Below, in pieces: positions 30,296-39,523 of a stretch of DNA of 64,000 nucleotides. The first letter of the stretch is position 1. Every line of letters starts with the position of its first letter. This DNA comes from Dechloromonas sp. HYN0024 (lineage in GTDB: Bacteria > Pseudomonadota > Gammaproteobacteria > Burkholderiales > Rhodocyclaceae), in NCBI RefSeq assembly GCF_003441615.1, contig NZ_CP031842.1, positions 2,364,001-2,428,000 of the forward strand, given 5' to 3'. The notes beneath the pieces were generated by a model. That model ran no database searches and had not been told where the DNA came from. It saw only the letters and a program-made list of their open reading frames with translations. The position numbers and the translations under genes were made by a program.

Positions 30296-31834
30296 TCAAT
30301 CCTGGGCATCGGCCGCCAGTTGCAGGACGAGTTGCTGCGAGGCCTTGCCGTCGCCATCTTCATCGTTCTTCGACCCCTTGCCACCGCGCTTGCCTTCGAC
30401 GGCATCGAGATAATGTTCGTCGATGTCGCCGGTGATGTAGCAGCCATCAAAACAGGATGCGTCGAACAGCGTGAGGTCGGCCCGCAACGAGGTAACCGAC
30501 TCCTTGAGCGCCTCGATGTCCTGGTACACCAGTGCATCGGCCCCGATCTCGGTGGCGATTTCGTCACCGGTGCGCCCGGTGGCGATCAATTCGGCCCGGG
30601 TCGGCATGTCGATGCCATACACATTGGGGAAACGCACCGGCGGCGCGGCCGAAGCAAAGTAGACCTTGACCGCACCGGCGGCACGCGCCATGTCGACAAT
30701 TTCGCGACTGGTCGTGCCACGGACGATGGAGTCATCGACCAACAGGACACGTTTGCCCTTGAATTCCTGGCCGACGGTATTGAGCTTCTGACGCACCGAC
30801 TTCCGGCGCATGGCCTGACCGGGCATGATGAAGGTACGACCGACGTAGCGGTTCTTGACGAAGCCTTCACGGAACGGAATGCCCAGCGCCTGGGCCAGTT
30901 GCATGGCGGATGGGCGGCTTGAATCGGGAATCGGAATGACCACGTCGATCTCTTCAACGGGGATATGCTTCTTGACCTTCTCGGCCAGCATTTCGCCCAT
31001 GGCCAGACGTGCTTCGTAAACCGACACACCGTCAATGACCGAATCCGGGCGGGCCAGATAGACGTATTCGAAAATGCACGGCGCGTACATCGGCTGCTGC
31101 GCGCACTGGCGGCTGTGGAACTGGTAATTGAAGTCGATGAAAACCGCCTCACCTGGCTCGATGTCGCGCACCATCTTGAAGCCCAGGGTATCGAGGGCAA
31201 CCGACTCGGACGACACGAGATACTCCATGCCTTCAGGCGTTTCATTCTGGCCATAGACGAGCGGCCGGATGCCGTGCGGATCGCGGAAGGCAAGCAGGCC
31301 GTAACCGGCGATCAGGACGACAACAGCGTAGGCCCCACGGCAACGGCGATGGACGCCGCCAACGGCCTGAAAGATGGCGTCGACGTCTAGCTCGTAACCA
31401 TGCGCCGCCGACTGCAGTTCGTGGGCGAGGACGTTTAACAGGACTTCCGAATCGGAATTGGTGTTGATGTGCCGGCGGTCAAGGCGGAACATTTCGCCCT
31501 TGAGCTGTTCGGCATTGGTCAGGTTGCCGTTGTGGCCCAGACACAGGCCGAAAGGCGAATTGACGTAGAACGGCTGGGCCTCGGCAAAGTTGTAGGCCGA
31601 ACCGGCGGTCGGGTAGCGAACGTGGCCGATACCGCAGTTGCCAGGCAGCGCCCGCATGTTGCGCGTGCGGAAGACGTCGCGGACGAGTCCCGGCCCCTTG
31701 TGCAGGTGAAACGTGTTGTTCTCAGCCGTGGCGATCCCCGCCGCATCCTGGCCGCGGTGCTGAAGCACCATCAAGCCATCGTAAAGCAGCTGATTGACCG
31801 GCGTTGTCGCCATTACACCCAGAATCCCGCACAT
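30296..31834 (-). CDS. purF: Amidophosphoribosyltransferase
   Basis: The 512-residue enzyme carries out the first step of purine synthesis, PRPP plus glutamine to phosphoribosylamine. Cys2 (MCGILGV) is the N-terminal nucleophile of the glutaminase domain, with GIGHVRYPTAG. The PRPP loop is VLLVDDSIVRGTTSREIV. The C-terminal cysteines match the family. It follows cvpA by 12 bases. Confidence 0.98.
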   Translation of the reverse strand: MCGILGVMATTPVNQLLYDGLMVLQHRGQDAAGIATAENNTFHLHKGPGLVRDVFRTRNMRALPGNCGIGHVRYPTAGSAYNFAEAQPFYVNSPFGLCLGHNGNLTNAEQLKGEMFRLDRRHINTNSDSEVLLNVLAHELQSAAHGYELDVDAIFQAVGGVHRRCRGAYAVVVLIAGYGLLAFRDPHGIRPLVYGQNETPEGMEYLVSSESVALDTLGFKMVRDIEPGEAVFIDFNYQFHSRQCAQQPMYAPCIFEYVYLARPDSVIDGVSVYEARLAMGEMLAEKVKKHIPVEEIDVVIPIPDSSRPSAMQLAQALGIPFREGFVKNRYVGRTFIMPGQAMRRKSVRQKLNTVGQEFKGKRVLLVDDSIVRGTTSREIVDMARAAGAVKVYFASAAPPVRFPNVYGIDMPTRAELIATGRTGDEIATEIGADALVYQDIEALKESVTSLRADLTLFDASCFDGCYITGDIDEHYLDAVEGKRGGKGSKNDEDGDGKASQQLVLQLAADAQD

Positions 31835-31846
31835 AGTATTTCCTGC

Positions 31847-32338
31847 CTAGCTAAATCGAATTCGTTTTGCCAAATCGTCGGGCAACCAGGGTTTGGCTGC
31901 CATGACGACCGTTTCCAGCGGCGCCGCCAGCGTCGCATCCTGCCACCACGACTGGGTCGGCGCCGAGGTCATTCCCCCCAGTCCGACCAGCACCATGCAT
32001 ACCAGCACCCCGCGCACCAGCCCGAAGAGCATGCCAAGCAGTCGATCCGACACGGACAGACCCAAGGCTTTGACCATGCTGCGCACCACCATATTCAACA
32101 GCGACATCGCCACCAGCACACCGACAAATATCACCACACAACCCGCCAGGGTCCGCAGCGCCGGATCACTCAGGCCGGCGAACAACGACCGCCCGACTGG
32201 CGCGCCAAACTCAATGGCCGCAAAAATCCCCAGTCCCCAGGCGACCAGCGAGATCACTTCGCCGACCACGCCACGCCACACGCCAAACAACAGCGACAAA
32301 CCGACAATGGCGATCACCACATAATCAAAACCGGTCAT
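31847..32338 (-). CDS. cvpA: CvpA family inner membrane protein
   Basis: The 163-residue protein has four hydrophobic helices. It begins MTGFDYVVIAIVGLSLLFGVWRG, followed by GEVISLVAWGLGIFAA, typical of CvpA. In Escherichia coli it is needed for colicin V production and for envelope resistance traits. The precise molecular role is unknown. It overlaps dedD by 4 bases and precedes purF, as in many proteobacteria. Confidence 0.95.
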   Translation of the reverse strand: MTGFDYVVIAIVGLSLLFGVWRGVVGEVISLVAWGLGIFAAIEFGAPVGRSLFAGLSDPALRTLAGCVVIFVGVLVAMSLLNMVVRSMVKALGLSVSDRLLGMLFGLVRGVLVCMVLVGLGGMTSAPTQSWWQDATLAAPLETVVMAAKPWLPDDLAKRIRFS

Positions 32339-33042
32339 GGCTTGGCCGCAACGACTCCGCTCACACCGATCCGCTTCATCTTGTCCAACGCCTTGTCGGC
32401 CGCCTCACGACTGGCGAAGGGGCCGGCCCGCAAACGCGTCTTCTTGCCCTGCGGCGTCTCGAGCGGCTCGCTGAAGGTCTTGATCCCTTCCTCGGTCAAC
32501 TTGGACTTGAGCAGCCTGACATTGGCCTCATTGGCGAAGGCACCGATGAGCACCAGGTATTCGCCGCCTTTGGCCGCCGGCTTGGCTTCAGCCGCCTGCC
32601 CCGCGAGAATGGCGGCAGCCCGCTTGGCATCATCGGCCTTGGGCTTTTCCACCGGCTTTTCCGGGGCCTTGGAGGCCGGCTTTTCCGGCGCTTTTTCCGG
32701 CTTGGCGACCGCCTTCTCAACCAGCTTCTCGGCGGCGACAGTCTCCTTGGAGACCTCCACCACGCGTGCCGTCGGCTTCACGACGGGTTCAGCAACCGCA
32801 GCCACTGGTGCCTCAACCGGCTTCGCGGCCGCTTTTTCAACGGGCGCGACGGCAAATTTCGGGGCAAATGGCTTTTCATCCTGGCCCGGAATACGGATTT
32901 CGACATCCTGCACGGTCTGGCGTGGCTCGTGATCCATCACCATGGGCAGCACTACTGCCACCACGGAGACGAAGAAAACCGCCCCGACCAGACGGCGGCG
33001 GGCGCGTTTCTTGAGTTGCAACTGGGCGTCGTTGTCTTCCAT
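32335..33042 (-). CDS. dedD: SPOR-domain cell-division protein (DedD-like)
   Basis: The 235-residue protein starts at ATG 33042. A short cytoplasmic part (MEDNDAQLQLKKRARRR) leads to one membrane helix (LVGAVFFVSVVAVVLPMVM). A Lys/Pro/Ala-rich periplasmic linker follows (KPEKAPEKPASKAPEKPVEK). The C-terminal SPOR domain (about 160-235, YLVLIGAFANEANVRLLKSK to AGPFASREAADKALDKM) binds denuded septal glycan. It sits in the conserved folC-dedD-cvpA order. Confidence 0.9.
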   Translation of the reverse strand: MEDNDAQLQLKKRARRRLVGAVFFVSVVAVVLPMVMDHEPRQTVQDVEIRIPGQDEKPFAPKFAVAPVEKAAAKPVEAPVAAVAEPVVKPTARVVEVSKETVAAEKLVEKAVAKPEKAPEKPASKAPEKPVEKPKADDAKRAAAILAGQAAEAKPAAKGGEYLVLIGAFANEANVRLLKSKLTEEGIKTFSEPLETPQGKKTRLRAGPFASREAADKALDKMKRIGVSGVVAAKP

Positions 33043-33044
33043 GA

Positions 33045-33182
33045 CTAGTAGCCTGCCCCGCAGATTGCGGAACAAAATGAAAAAGAAAGATTTGCGTTTC
33101 TGGCTAGGCGCGAACCACAGCGATAGCCGAAGCTATCGCGAGGATGAGCAACAACGCCAGAAGCGCAAAGTCGAGTTTTCAT
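33045..33182 (-). other. Structured folC-dedD intergenic element with a 45-codon ORF
   Basis: Arms 33089-33104 (GATTTGCGTTTCTGGC) and 33156-33172 (GCCAGAAGCGCAAAGTC) are near-perfect inverted repeats. Between them is a perfect GCGATAGC-CGAA-GCTATCGC hairpin (33120-33139). On the minus strand TTTCTTTTT follows, so it can act as a terminator or attenuator. An ORF from ATG 33182 to TAG 33045 ends two bases before the dedD ATG. A shifted frame codes a 23-residue hydrophobic helix but lacks a start. Coding status is unclear. Confidence 0.5.
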
Positions 33183-33204
33183 GATTCGTTATCAGTGGTG
33201 CAGG

Positions 33205-34515
33205 CTACACGGGCTTTTTCCGAAGCGTTTCGAGCGCCCCGGCTACCGTGTAGAAGGATCCAAAGGCGAGGATTCTATCACTTTCAGCGGCCTGCCCCTT
33301 GGCTGCTTGCATGGCAAGCTGCGGCGAAGCATGGCAAATCACCTCACCACCGAGCGCCTGCTCGGCAATGATGCCAGCCAGCGTCTCGGCGCTCGTCCCG
33401 CGCGGCCCGGCCAGCGTCGCCAGGTGCCAGACATCGATCTTGTCCTTGAGGGGGGCCAGCGCGCCGACGATATCCTTATCACTCAGCATGCCGAGCACAG
33501 CCAGGGTCTGGTTGAAAAACCCCATCCCCGAGAGATTGTCGGCCAGCACCCGAATGGCCTGTGGATTGTGGCCGACATCGAGGACGATGGCGGGCTTGCC
33601 GGGAACCACCTGAAAGCGTCCGGCCAGTTCTGTTTCGATCAGACCCGGACGAATCGCCTGCATGGTCACCGGCAACTTGTCACCCAGCGCATCGAGCGCC
33701 GCCAGGGCAACCGCGGCGTTGTGCAACTGGGTCGGCCCACGCAGGCCCGGATAAGCCAGGGTACGCTTGATCAGCTGTCCGCCGGAACGGCACCACCAAC
33801 GCCATTGCAGGCGATTTTCACTGGTTTCGGCGGCCGGCCGCTCAAATCCAAAATCGCGGCCGATCAGTCGCAAATCGGCACCGATAGCGGCAGCGTGATC
33901 GAGCAGGGTTTTGGGCGGTTGCGGATCGGCACACAGAGCGGGCTTGCCGCTCCGAAAAATACCGGCCTTTTCAAAACCGATACTGTCGCGATCCGGACCG
34001 AGCCAGTCGGTGTGATCCAGGGCCACGGTAGTAACGACGGAAACATCGGGCTCGTAGGCATTGACCGCATCAAGTCGGCCACCGAGGCCAACCTCGAGAA
34101 TGGCGGCCTCGACGCCGGCCTCGGCAAAAACCTCCCAGGCCGCCAGAGTGCCAAATTCAAAATAGGTCAGCGCGACGTTTCCCGCCTTGATTCGCGCCGC
34201 TTCGACACGGGCAAAGGCGGCGCACAGCGCTGTATCACTGACCGATTTGCCATTCAGGCGAACCCGCTCGTTGTAGGCCATGAGGTGCGGCGAGGTGTAG
34301 CAGCCAACCTTGTAGCCAGCACGATCAATGATGGTTTCAAGATAGGCGCAGGTCGAACCCTTGCCGTTGGTGCCGCCGACGATGATGACCGGGCAGTGCT
34401 GGGCCTGCCCGAGCGCCGCCTTGACCAACCGGATACGGTCAAGCCCCAGCTCGATGCCGGCCTGACCTTTCGGGTGCAGGCCTTCGAGATGGGCCAGCCA
34501 GTCTTGTAGCGTCAT
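33205..34515 (-). CDS. folC: Bifunctional folylpolyglutamate synthase/dihydrofolate synthase
   Basis: The 436-residue Mur-ligase-family enzyme adds glutamate to dihydropteroate and folates. The P-loop is IIVGGTNGKGSTCAYLE. Other motifs are YTSPHLMAYNERVRLNG, AILEVGLGGRLDAVN and VALDHTDWLG. The C-terminal domain has VLDVGHNPQAIRVLADNL. It follows accD with an 85-base gap that holds an imperfect stem, the standard accD-folC order. Confidence 0.97.
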   Translation of the reverse strand: MTLQDWLAHLEGLHPKGQAGIELGLDRIRLVKAALGQAQHCPVIIVGGTNGKGSTCAYLETIIDRAGYKVGCYTSPHLMAYNERVRLNGKSVSDTALCAAFARVEAARIKAGNVALTYFEFGTLAAWEVFAEAGVEAAILEVGLGGRLDAVNAYEPDVSVVTTVALDHTDWLGPDRDSIGFEKAGIFRSGKPALCADPQPPKTLLDHAAAIGADLRLIGRDFGFERPAAETSENRLQWRWWCRSGGQLIKRTLAYPGLRGPTQLHNAAVALAALDALGDKLPVTMQAIRPGLIETELAGRFQVVPGKPAIVLDVGHNPQAIRVLADNLSGMGFFNQTLAVLGMLSDKDIVGALAPLKDKIDVWHLATLAGPRGTSAETLAGIIAEQALGGEVICHASPQLAMQAAKGQAAESDRILAFGSFYTVAGALETLRKKPV

Positions 34516-34600
34516 TAAATGTCAGTTTTCGGTCAGCAGTGGCCAGTCGCTCGTGGCTTGCTCAAGGCAAACAAGGAGCGACCAGACACTGACAACGCCC

Positions 34601-35470
34601 TCAAGCAGCAACCGGCAGCTTGAGCAACAGCGCCATGACACGGGCCACCTGGTCGCGCAGTTCGCGACGGTCGACAATCATGTCGATGGCACCCTTTTCC
34701 ATGATGAACTCGGAACGCTGGAAGCCTTCCGGCAGGGTTTCACGCACCGTCTGCTCGATAACGCGGGGACCGGCAAAGCCGATCAGGGCCTTGGGTTCGG
34801 CGATGACCACGTCGCCGACGAAGGCAAAGGAGGCGGAAACGCCACCCATGGTTGGGTCGGTGAGGATCGAGATGAAGGGCAGGCCGGCTTCCGAGAGTTT
34901 GGTCAGGGCAGCCGTCGTCTTGGCCATCTGCATCAGCGAGAACAGGCCTTCCTGCATGCGGGCACCACCGGAGGCGGTAATGCAGATGAAAGGCATCTTC
35001 TGCTCAACGGCAGCCTGCACGCCGCGAACAAAGCGCTCGCCGAGGACCGAACCCATCGACCCGCCCATGAAATCGAACTCGAACGCCGCCGCAACAACCG
35101 GCATGGTTTTGATGGCGCCCTGCAGGACGACCAGCGAATCGCTTTCGCCGCTCGACTCGTTGGCATCCATGAGGCGATCGGGGTAACGCTTGGAGTCCTT
35201 GAATTTGAGGCTGTCCACCGGCAGCACTTCGGCACCGATCTCGTAGCGGCCTTCCGGATCAAGCAGGAGATCAAGGCGCTGACGGGCATTGACGCGGTTG
35301 TGATGGCCACACTTCGGGCAGACCTGCAGATTGTTCTCGAGATCGGTCGCGTAGAGCACCGCCTCGCAGGACGGACATTTGCTCCACAGGCCTTCAGGCA
35401 GGTTGCCGCGGCGCTGGGCGCCTTGTTCGCGCTTGATCTTGGGGGGCAGCAGTTTGGTCAGCCAGCTCAT
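34601..35470 (-). CDS. accD: Acetyl-CoA carboxylase carboxyltransferase subunit beta
   Basis: The 289-residue subunit transfers carboxyl from biotin to acetyl-CoA, the first step of fatty acid synthesis, in complex with AccA. An N-terminal zinc ribbon (CPSCEAVLY...CPKCGHHNR) is followed by the crotonase-like core with [20 protein letters not shown] and [15 protein letters not shown]. It overlaps the trpA stop by 4 bases. Confidence 0.98.
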   Translation of the reverse strand: MSWLTKLLPPKIKREQGAQRRGNLPEGLWSKCPSCEAVLYATDLENNLQVCPKCGHHNRVNARQRLDLLLDPEGRYEIGAEVLPVDSLKFKDSKRYPDRLMDANESSGESDSLVVLQGAIKTMPVVAAAFEFDFMGGSMGSVLGERFVRGVQAAVEQKMPFICITASGGARMQEGLFSLMQMAKTTAALTKLSEAGLPFISILTDPTMGGVSASFAFVGDVVIAEPKALIGFAGPRVIEQTVRETLPEGFQRSEFIMEKGAIDMIVDRRELRDQVARVMALLLKLPVAA

Positions 35471-36273
35471 TTTTTCACCTCATCCACACCGCGACGGATG
35501 TCTGCAACCAGCGCTTTCACATTGGCACAGGCAGTTTCCGCCGTCGATTTTTCAATTTCTTCAATAATCCGGCTACCCACCACGACGGCGTCGGCAATGC
35601 CGGCGATACGGGCAGCAGTCGATGCGTCACGGATGCCAAAACCGACACCGACCGGCAGACCGGTTTTTTCACGAATCAGCGGCAGGCGTTCTGCCACCGC
35701 GTCGACATTCAAGGCGCCGGAACCGGTGACGCCGGCCAGCGACACATAGTAAACATAACCACTGGCGATTTCGGCGACCTGGGCGATACGCTCGGCATTC
35801 GAGGTCGGCGCCAGCAGGAAAATCGGATCCATGCCCTGCGCCTTCATGGCCGAGCCGAAAGCGGCAGCTTCTTCGGGCGGGTAATCGACGACCAGGACGC
35901 CATCGACACCAGCCTGCGCGGCCGCAGCGGCGAACTTCTCAAGGCCCATTGCCTCGATCGGGTTGGCGTAGCCCATCAGGACAACCGGGGTCGTGCCGTC
36001 TGTTTTGCGGAAGTCGACGACCAGTTGCAGCACCTTGCGCAGCGTCATGCCCTTGGCCAGGGCGCGTTCCGAGGCGCGCTGAATGGTCGGGCCATCGGCC
36101 ATCGGGTCGGAGAAAGGAACCCCGAGCTCGATGACATCGGCGCCGGCTTCGACCAGCGTATGCATGAGCGGCAGGGTCAAAGCGGCATCGGGATCGCCGG
36201 CCGTGATAAAGGGAATCAGCGCCTTGCGGCCTTCGGCGTTGAGCCGGTCAAAAGCGAGTTTAATGCGCGACAT
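35467..36273 (-). CDS. trpA: Tryptophan synthase alpha chain
   Basis: The 268-residue TIM-barrel subunit cleaves indole-3-glycerol phosphate. Signatures are [39 protein letters not shown] with both catalytic acids, and [15 protein letters not shown] for phosphate binding. The start shares one base with the trpB stop (TGATG), so translation is coupled. The order is trpF-trpB-trpA-accD. Confidence 0.98.
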   Translation of the reverse strand: MSRIKLAFDRLNAEGRKALIPFITAGDPDAALTLPLMHTLVEAGADVIELGVPFSDPMADGPTIQRASERALAKGMTLRKVLQLVVDFRKTDGTTPVVLMGYANPIEAMGLEKFAAAAAQAGVDGVLVVDYPPEEAAAFGSAMKAQGMDPIFLLAPTSNAERIAQVAEIASGYVYYVSLAGVTGSGALNVDAVAERLPLIREKTGLPVGVGFGIRDASTAARIAGIADAVVVGSRIIEEIEKSTAETACANVKALVADIRRGVDEVKK

Positions 36274-37472
36274 CAGAAGACGATTCCCGATTTTTCGGCC
36301 ACAGTGTGCATGTCCTTGTCACCACGACCCGAGAGGTTGACCAGCAGAATCTTGTCCTTGCTCATCGTCGGTGCCAGCTTGGCGGCGTAGGCCAGGGCGT
36401 GGCTCGACTCAAGGGCAGGGATGATGCCTTCGATGCGGCACAGGGTATGGAAAGCTGCCAGCGCCTCGGCATCCGTCACCGGCTGGTATTCGGCCCGGCC
36501 GAGATCCTTGAGCCAGGCGTGTTCCGGCCCGACACCGGGGTAATCGAGTCCGGCCGAGACCGAATGCGTCTCGATGATCTGGCCGTCTTCGTCCTGCAGC
36601 AGGTAGGTCCGGTTGCCGTGCAGCACGCCGGGAACGCCGGCGGTCAGCGAGGCGGAGTGGCGACCGGTTTCCATGCCGTCGCCGGCTGCCTCGACGCCGA
36701 TCAGGCGAACGCCTTCAACATTGATGTAAGGGTAAAAGATACCCATCGCGTTGGAACCGCCGCCGACACAAGCGATCACTGCATCCGGCTGGCGGCCGGT
36801 CATTTCCGGCATTTGGGTCAGGCATTCCTCGCCGATGATCTTCTGGAAATCGCGGACCAGCATCGGGTAAGGGTGCGGGCCGGCAACCGTGCCGATGATG
36901 TAGAAGGTGTTGTGGATATTGGTCACCCAGTCGCGCATGGCTTCGTTGAGCGCATCCTTGAGCGTCTTCGAGCCTGATTCGACCGGCACGACGGTGGCCC
37001 CGAGCAACTTCATGCGATAAACGTTGGCGGCCTGCCGACGGACGTCCTCGCTCCCCATGTAGACGACGCATTCCATGCCGTAGCGGGCGGCGACCGTGGC
37101 CGTGGCGACGCCGTGCTGGCCGGCGCCGGTTTCGGCGATGACGCGCGGCTTGCCCATGCGCTTGGCCAGCATGGCCTGACCGATGCAGTTATTTACCTTG
37201 TGGGCGCCGGTGTGGTTGAGGTCTTCCCGCTTCAAATAAATCTGGGCACCACCAAGCAGATCCGACCAGCGTTTGGCGTGGTAGATCGGCGACGGACGAC
37301 CGACAAAATGCTTCAGCTCGTATTCGTATTCGGCCCGAAAGGCAGGATCGACCTGCGCTGCGGCGTAAGCGGCCTTCAGTTCATCAAGCGCACCAAACAG
37401 CGTCTCGGCAACGAAGACGCCACCGTAGGGGCCGAAATGGCCCTTGGCGTCGGGGAAGTTATATTGACTCAT
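36273..37472 (-). CDS. trpB: Tryptophan synthase beta chain
   Basis: The 399-residue PLP subunit joins indole to serine. The ATG at 37472 ([20 protein letters not shown]) gives normal family length; in-frame sequence upstream lies inside trpF. The PLP lysine is in [15 protein letters not shown], and the phosphate-binding run is [15 protein letters not shown]. It overlaps the end of trpF by 14 bases. Confidence 0.98.
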   Translation of the reverse strand: MSQYNFPDAKGHFGPYGGVFVAETLFGALDELKAAYAAAQVDPAFRAEYEYELKHFVGRPSPIYHAKRWSDLLGGAQIYLKREDLNHTGAHKVNNCIGQAMLAKRMGKPRVIAETGAGQHGVATATVAARYGMECVVYMGSEDVRRQAANVYRMKLLGATVVPVESGSKTLKDALNEAMRDWVTNIHNTFYIIGTVAGPHPYPMLVRDFQKIIGEECLTQMPEMTGRQPDAVIACVGGGSNAMGIFYPYINVEGVRLIGVEAAGDGMETGRHSASLTAGVPGVLHGNRTYLLQDEDGQIIETHSVSAGLDYPGVGPEHAWLKDLGRAEYQPVTDAEALAAFHTLCRIEGIIPALESSHALAYAAKLAPTMSKDKILLVNLSGRGDKDMHTVAEKSGIVF

Positions 37473-38085
37473 CGGCTTTCCGTACAGCCGCCACGAAGGC
37501 AGCGATTTTCGAGTGATCCTTGAAACCCTTGCCCATTTCGACCCCGGACGAGACATCGACCGCCACCGGGCGCACACGGCGCACGGCATCGCCGACGTTT
37601 TCTGCGGTCAAACCGCCGGAAAGAACCAGATACAAGGGAAGATCAGGCGGAATCAGCGTCCAGTCAAAGACATGGCCGCCGCCACCGTAGCCCTCGACAA
37701 AGGCATCCAGCAACAGACCCCGGGCATCGGGAAACGCGCCGGCGAATTCTACCAGATCGAGCCCCGGCCTTACCCGTGCCGCCCGCAGATAGGGTCGCGA
37801 GAACTGCCGGCAATAGCTCGCCGCTTCATCGCCATGAAACTGCAGGACGTTTATGGGCAGCGCATCACAAGCAGCCTGGACGACCTCGGGGGCTTCGTTC
37901 ACAAAAAGGCCGACGACATCGACAAAAGGTGGAATGCGCCGGGCCAGTTCAGCGGCGCGCTGCGGCGTGACATAACGCGGACTGGGTGGATAGAAGACGA
38001 AACCGATGGCATCGGCTCCCGCCGCTACCGCAGCATCGACATCCTCCTCGCGGGTCAGGCCGCAAATCTTGATGCGGGTTTTCAT
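37459..38085 (-). CDS. trpF: Phosphoribosylanthranilate isomerase
   Basis: The 208-residue TIM-barrel enzyme carries out the third step of tryptophan synthesis from anthranilate. The catalytic Cys is in [15 protein letters not shown] and the catalytic Asp in [15 protein letters not shown]. The end carries the phosphate site [15 protein letters not shown]. It overlaps truA by 4 bases (ATGA) and trpB by 14. Confidence 0.97.
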   Translation of the reverse strand: MKTRIKICGLTREEDVDAAVAAGADAIGFVFYPPSPRYVTPQRAAELARRIPPFVDVVGLFVNEAPEVVQAACDALPINVLQFHGDEAASYCRQFSRPYLRAARVRPGLDLVEFAGAFPDARGLLLDAFVEGYGGGGHVFDWTLIPPDLPLYLVLSGGLTAENVGDAVRRVRPVAVDVSSGVEMGKGFKDHSKIAAFVAAVRKADESI

Positions 38086-38876
38086 GTCAGCAATCCATCA
38101 AGAAAGTCATCATCGGGATCGGGCAGCCCCCAGTGTGCCTCGTAAATCGGCCCGCGAAAATAGAGGCCATCCGGCGAGAAGGTCGGAGCTGCCAGTTTGC
38201 GGTCCTGCATCTGGAGCAAGGCGCCGATCCAGTCCGGCGACTGCGCCCCCTTGCCGATATAAACCAGGCTACCAACCAGATTGCGCACCATATGATGCAG
38301 GAAGGCACTGGCCTCGAAATCGAAGACGAACATACTGCCGGATTGCCGCACTTCGGCCCGTGTCATGGTCTTGACCGGCGACTTGGCCTGGCAACCGGCG
38401 GCGCGAAAGGCCGAAAAGTCGTGCTCGCCGACCAGGCGGGTGCAGGCGTCCTGCATCACACCCAGTGCCAGCGGCACATGGCACCAACCGACCCTTCCCG
38501 CCCACAGGCCCGGACGTTGGGGCCGATTAAGCAGAAGATAGCGGTAACGCCGGCCACGGGCACTGAAGCGGGCATGAAATTCATCATCGACCGGCTGCGC
38601 CCAGCGCACTGCAATCCCCGCCGGCAGGTTGGAATTGACACCACGCACCCAGGCGCTAAGCGGTCGATCAAGCGCAGTCTCGAAATGCACGACCTGATGG
38701 CTGGCATGCACGCCGGCATCAGTCCGCCCGGCACACATGACGCCAACCGGCTGGCCGGCGATCTCGCGCAGCGCAGCCTCCAGTGCATCCTGCACGGTGC
38801 CGCCACCGGCCTGACTCTGCCAGCCGTGGAAGGCACTTCCGCAGTATTCGACGCCCAAAGCAATTCTCACCACCAT
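38082..38876 (-). CDS. truA: tRNA pseudouridine(38-40) synthase TruA
   Basis: The 264-residue enzyme isomerises U38-U40 in the tRNA anticodon arm. The catalytic Asp is in MCAGRTDAGVHASHQVVHFE. FHARFSARGRRYRYLLLNR and the C-terminal FLHHMVRNLVGSLVYIGKG also match. It overlaps the ECF-T-like gene by 10 bases upstream and trpF by 4 downstream. Confidence 0.97.
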   Translation of the reverse strand: MVVRIALGVEYCGSAFHGWQSQAGGGTVQDALEAALREIAGQPVGVMCAGRTDAGVHASHQVVHFETALDRPLSAWVRGVNSNLPAGIAVRWAQPVDDEFHARFSARGRRYRYLLLNRPQRPGLWAGRVGWCHVPLALGVMQDACTRLVGEHDFSAFRAAGCQAKSPVKTMTRAEVRQSGSMFVFDFEASAFLHHMVRNLVGSLVYIGKGAQSPDWIGALLQMQDRKLAAPTFSPDGLYFRGPIYEAHWGLPDPDDDFLDGLLT

Positions 38877-39481
38877 GCCACTCCCATCAAACTCAGCGCT
38901 GATGCCGCCACCAGCAGGCTATCGCGAAGCCTCCATGGGGCCAGGGTGATGGGCAGAACGGTCTGGCCGCCCAAGTCCATCGGCTGGGCTGCCAGCATCT
39001 GCCGCCAGGCCCCTTTGGCGGGCGGCGTCTGAAGATTGTCGAGAACCAGCGACAGGCGGACGACGACCCGCTCAATATCGAGACCAAGCCGGCGCAGCGG
39101 CCGGAGCAGCCCCCACAGCCCACAGATCATGCCCGCGTGACCCAGGTGCAGGAACAGCCATGAGAGACAGGCCAGCATCGTCACCAGCCGGACCGCCTGC
39201 AGGTTGCCCTCAGCCATGCCTTCGTAGGTCGGCGCCCAGACCAGATCATGCAGGGCCTCGCCCGGCGTGTTGTAGGCGAGGATCAACCAGAGGGTGAGGA
39301 GTAGCCACCGGGCCCGCCAGATGTATCCCCGCCAGCGGACGGACAGACCCGGCGTCAGCACCAGCGCGGCAGCCAGCAACAGGCCGAGGCCGGCATAGCC
39401 GACGAACTGGATACCAAGTACCGCTGCCAGCCAGATGATCAATGCGCAAGAAGGATGCAAAACCGGGCTCCCAAAATGCAC
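38867..39481 (-). CDS. CbiQ/EcfT-like membrane protein
   Basis: The 204-residue protein has about five hydrophobic helices. The cytoplasmic stretch LLRPLRRLGLDIERVVVRLS resembles the coupling region of ECF-transporter T components, where Arg-containing helices contact the ATPases. No ECF ATPase or substrate-binding S gene is adjacent, so the assignment is tentative. It sits between fimV and truA. Confidence 0.6.
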   Translation of the reverse strand: MHFGSPVLHPSCALIIWLAAVLGIQFVGYAGLGLLLAAALVLTPGLSVRWRGYIWRARWLLLTLWLILAYNTPGEALHDLVWAPTYEGMAEGNLQAVRLVTMLACLSWLFLHLGHAGMICGLWGLLRPLRRLGLDIERVVVRLSLVLDNLQTPPAKGAWRQMLAAQPMDLGGQTVLPITLAPWRLRDSLLVAASALSLMGVAWW

Positions 39482-39484
39482 ACA

Positions 39485-39498
39485 GCCCCTTGCGGGGC
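39485..39498 (-). other. Short GC hairpin between fimV and the EcfT-like gene
   Basis: GCCCC and GGGGC pair around TTGC. There is no T run, so it could be an attenuator or a processing site. It begins 26 bases after the fimV stop. Confidence 0.4.
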
Positions 39499-39523
39499 CA
39501 TGTGCCGATCACAAGCCTGAATT

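Noticed and set aside
27792..30413. Long open frame on the plus strand (over 870 codons) across rhlE and metZ
   Set aside because: It is antisense to two well-identified genes and has low-complexity, Arg/Gly-rich translation, as expected from GC-rich third positions.
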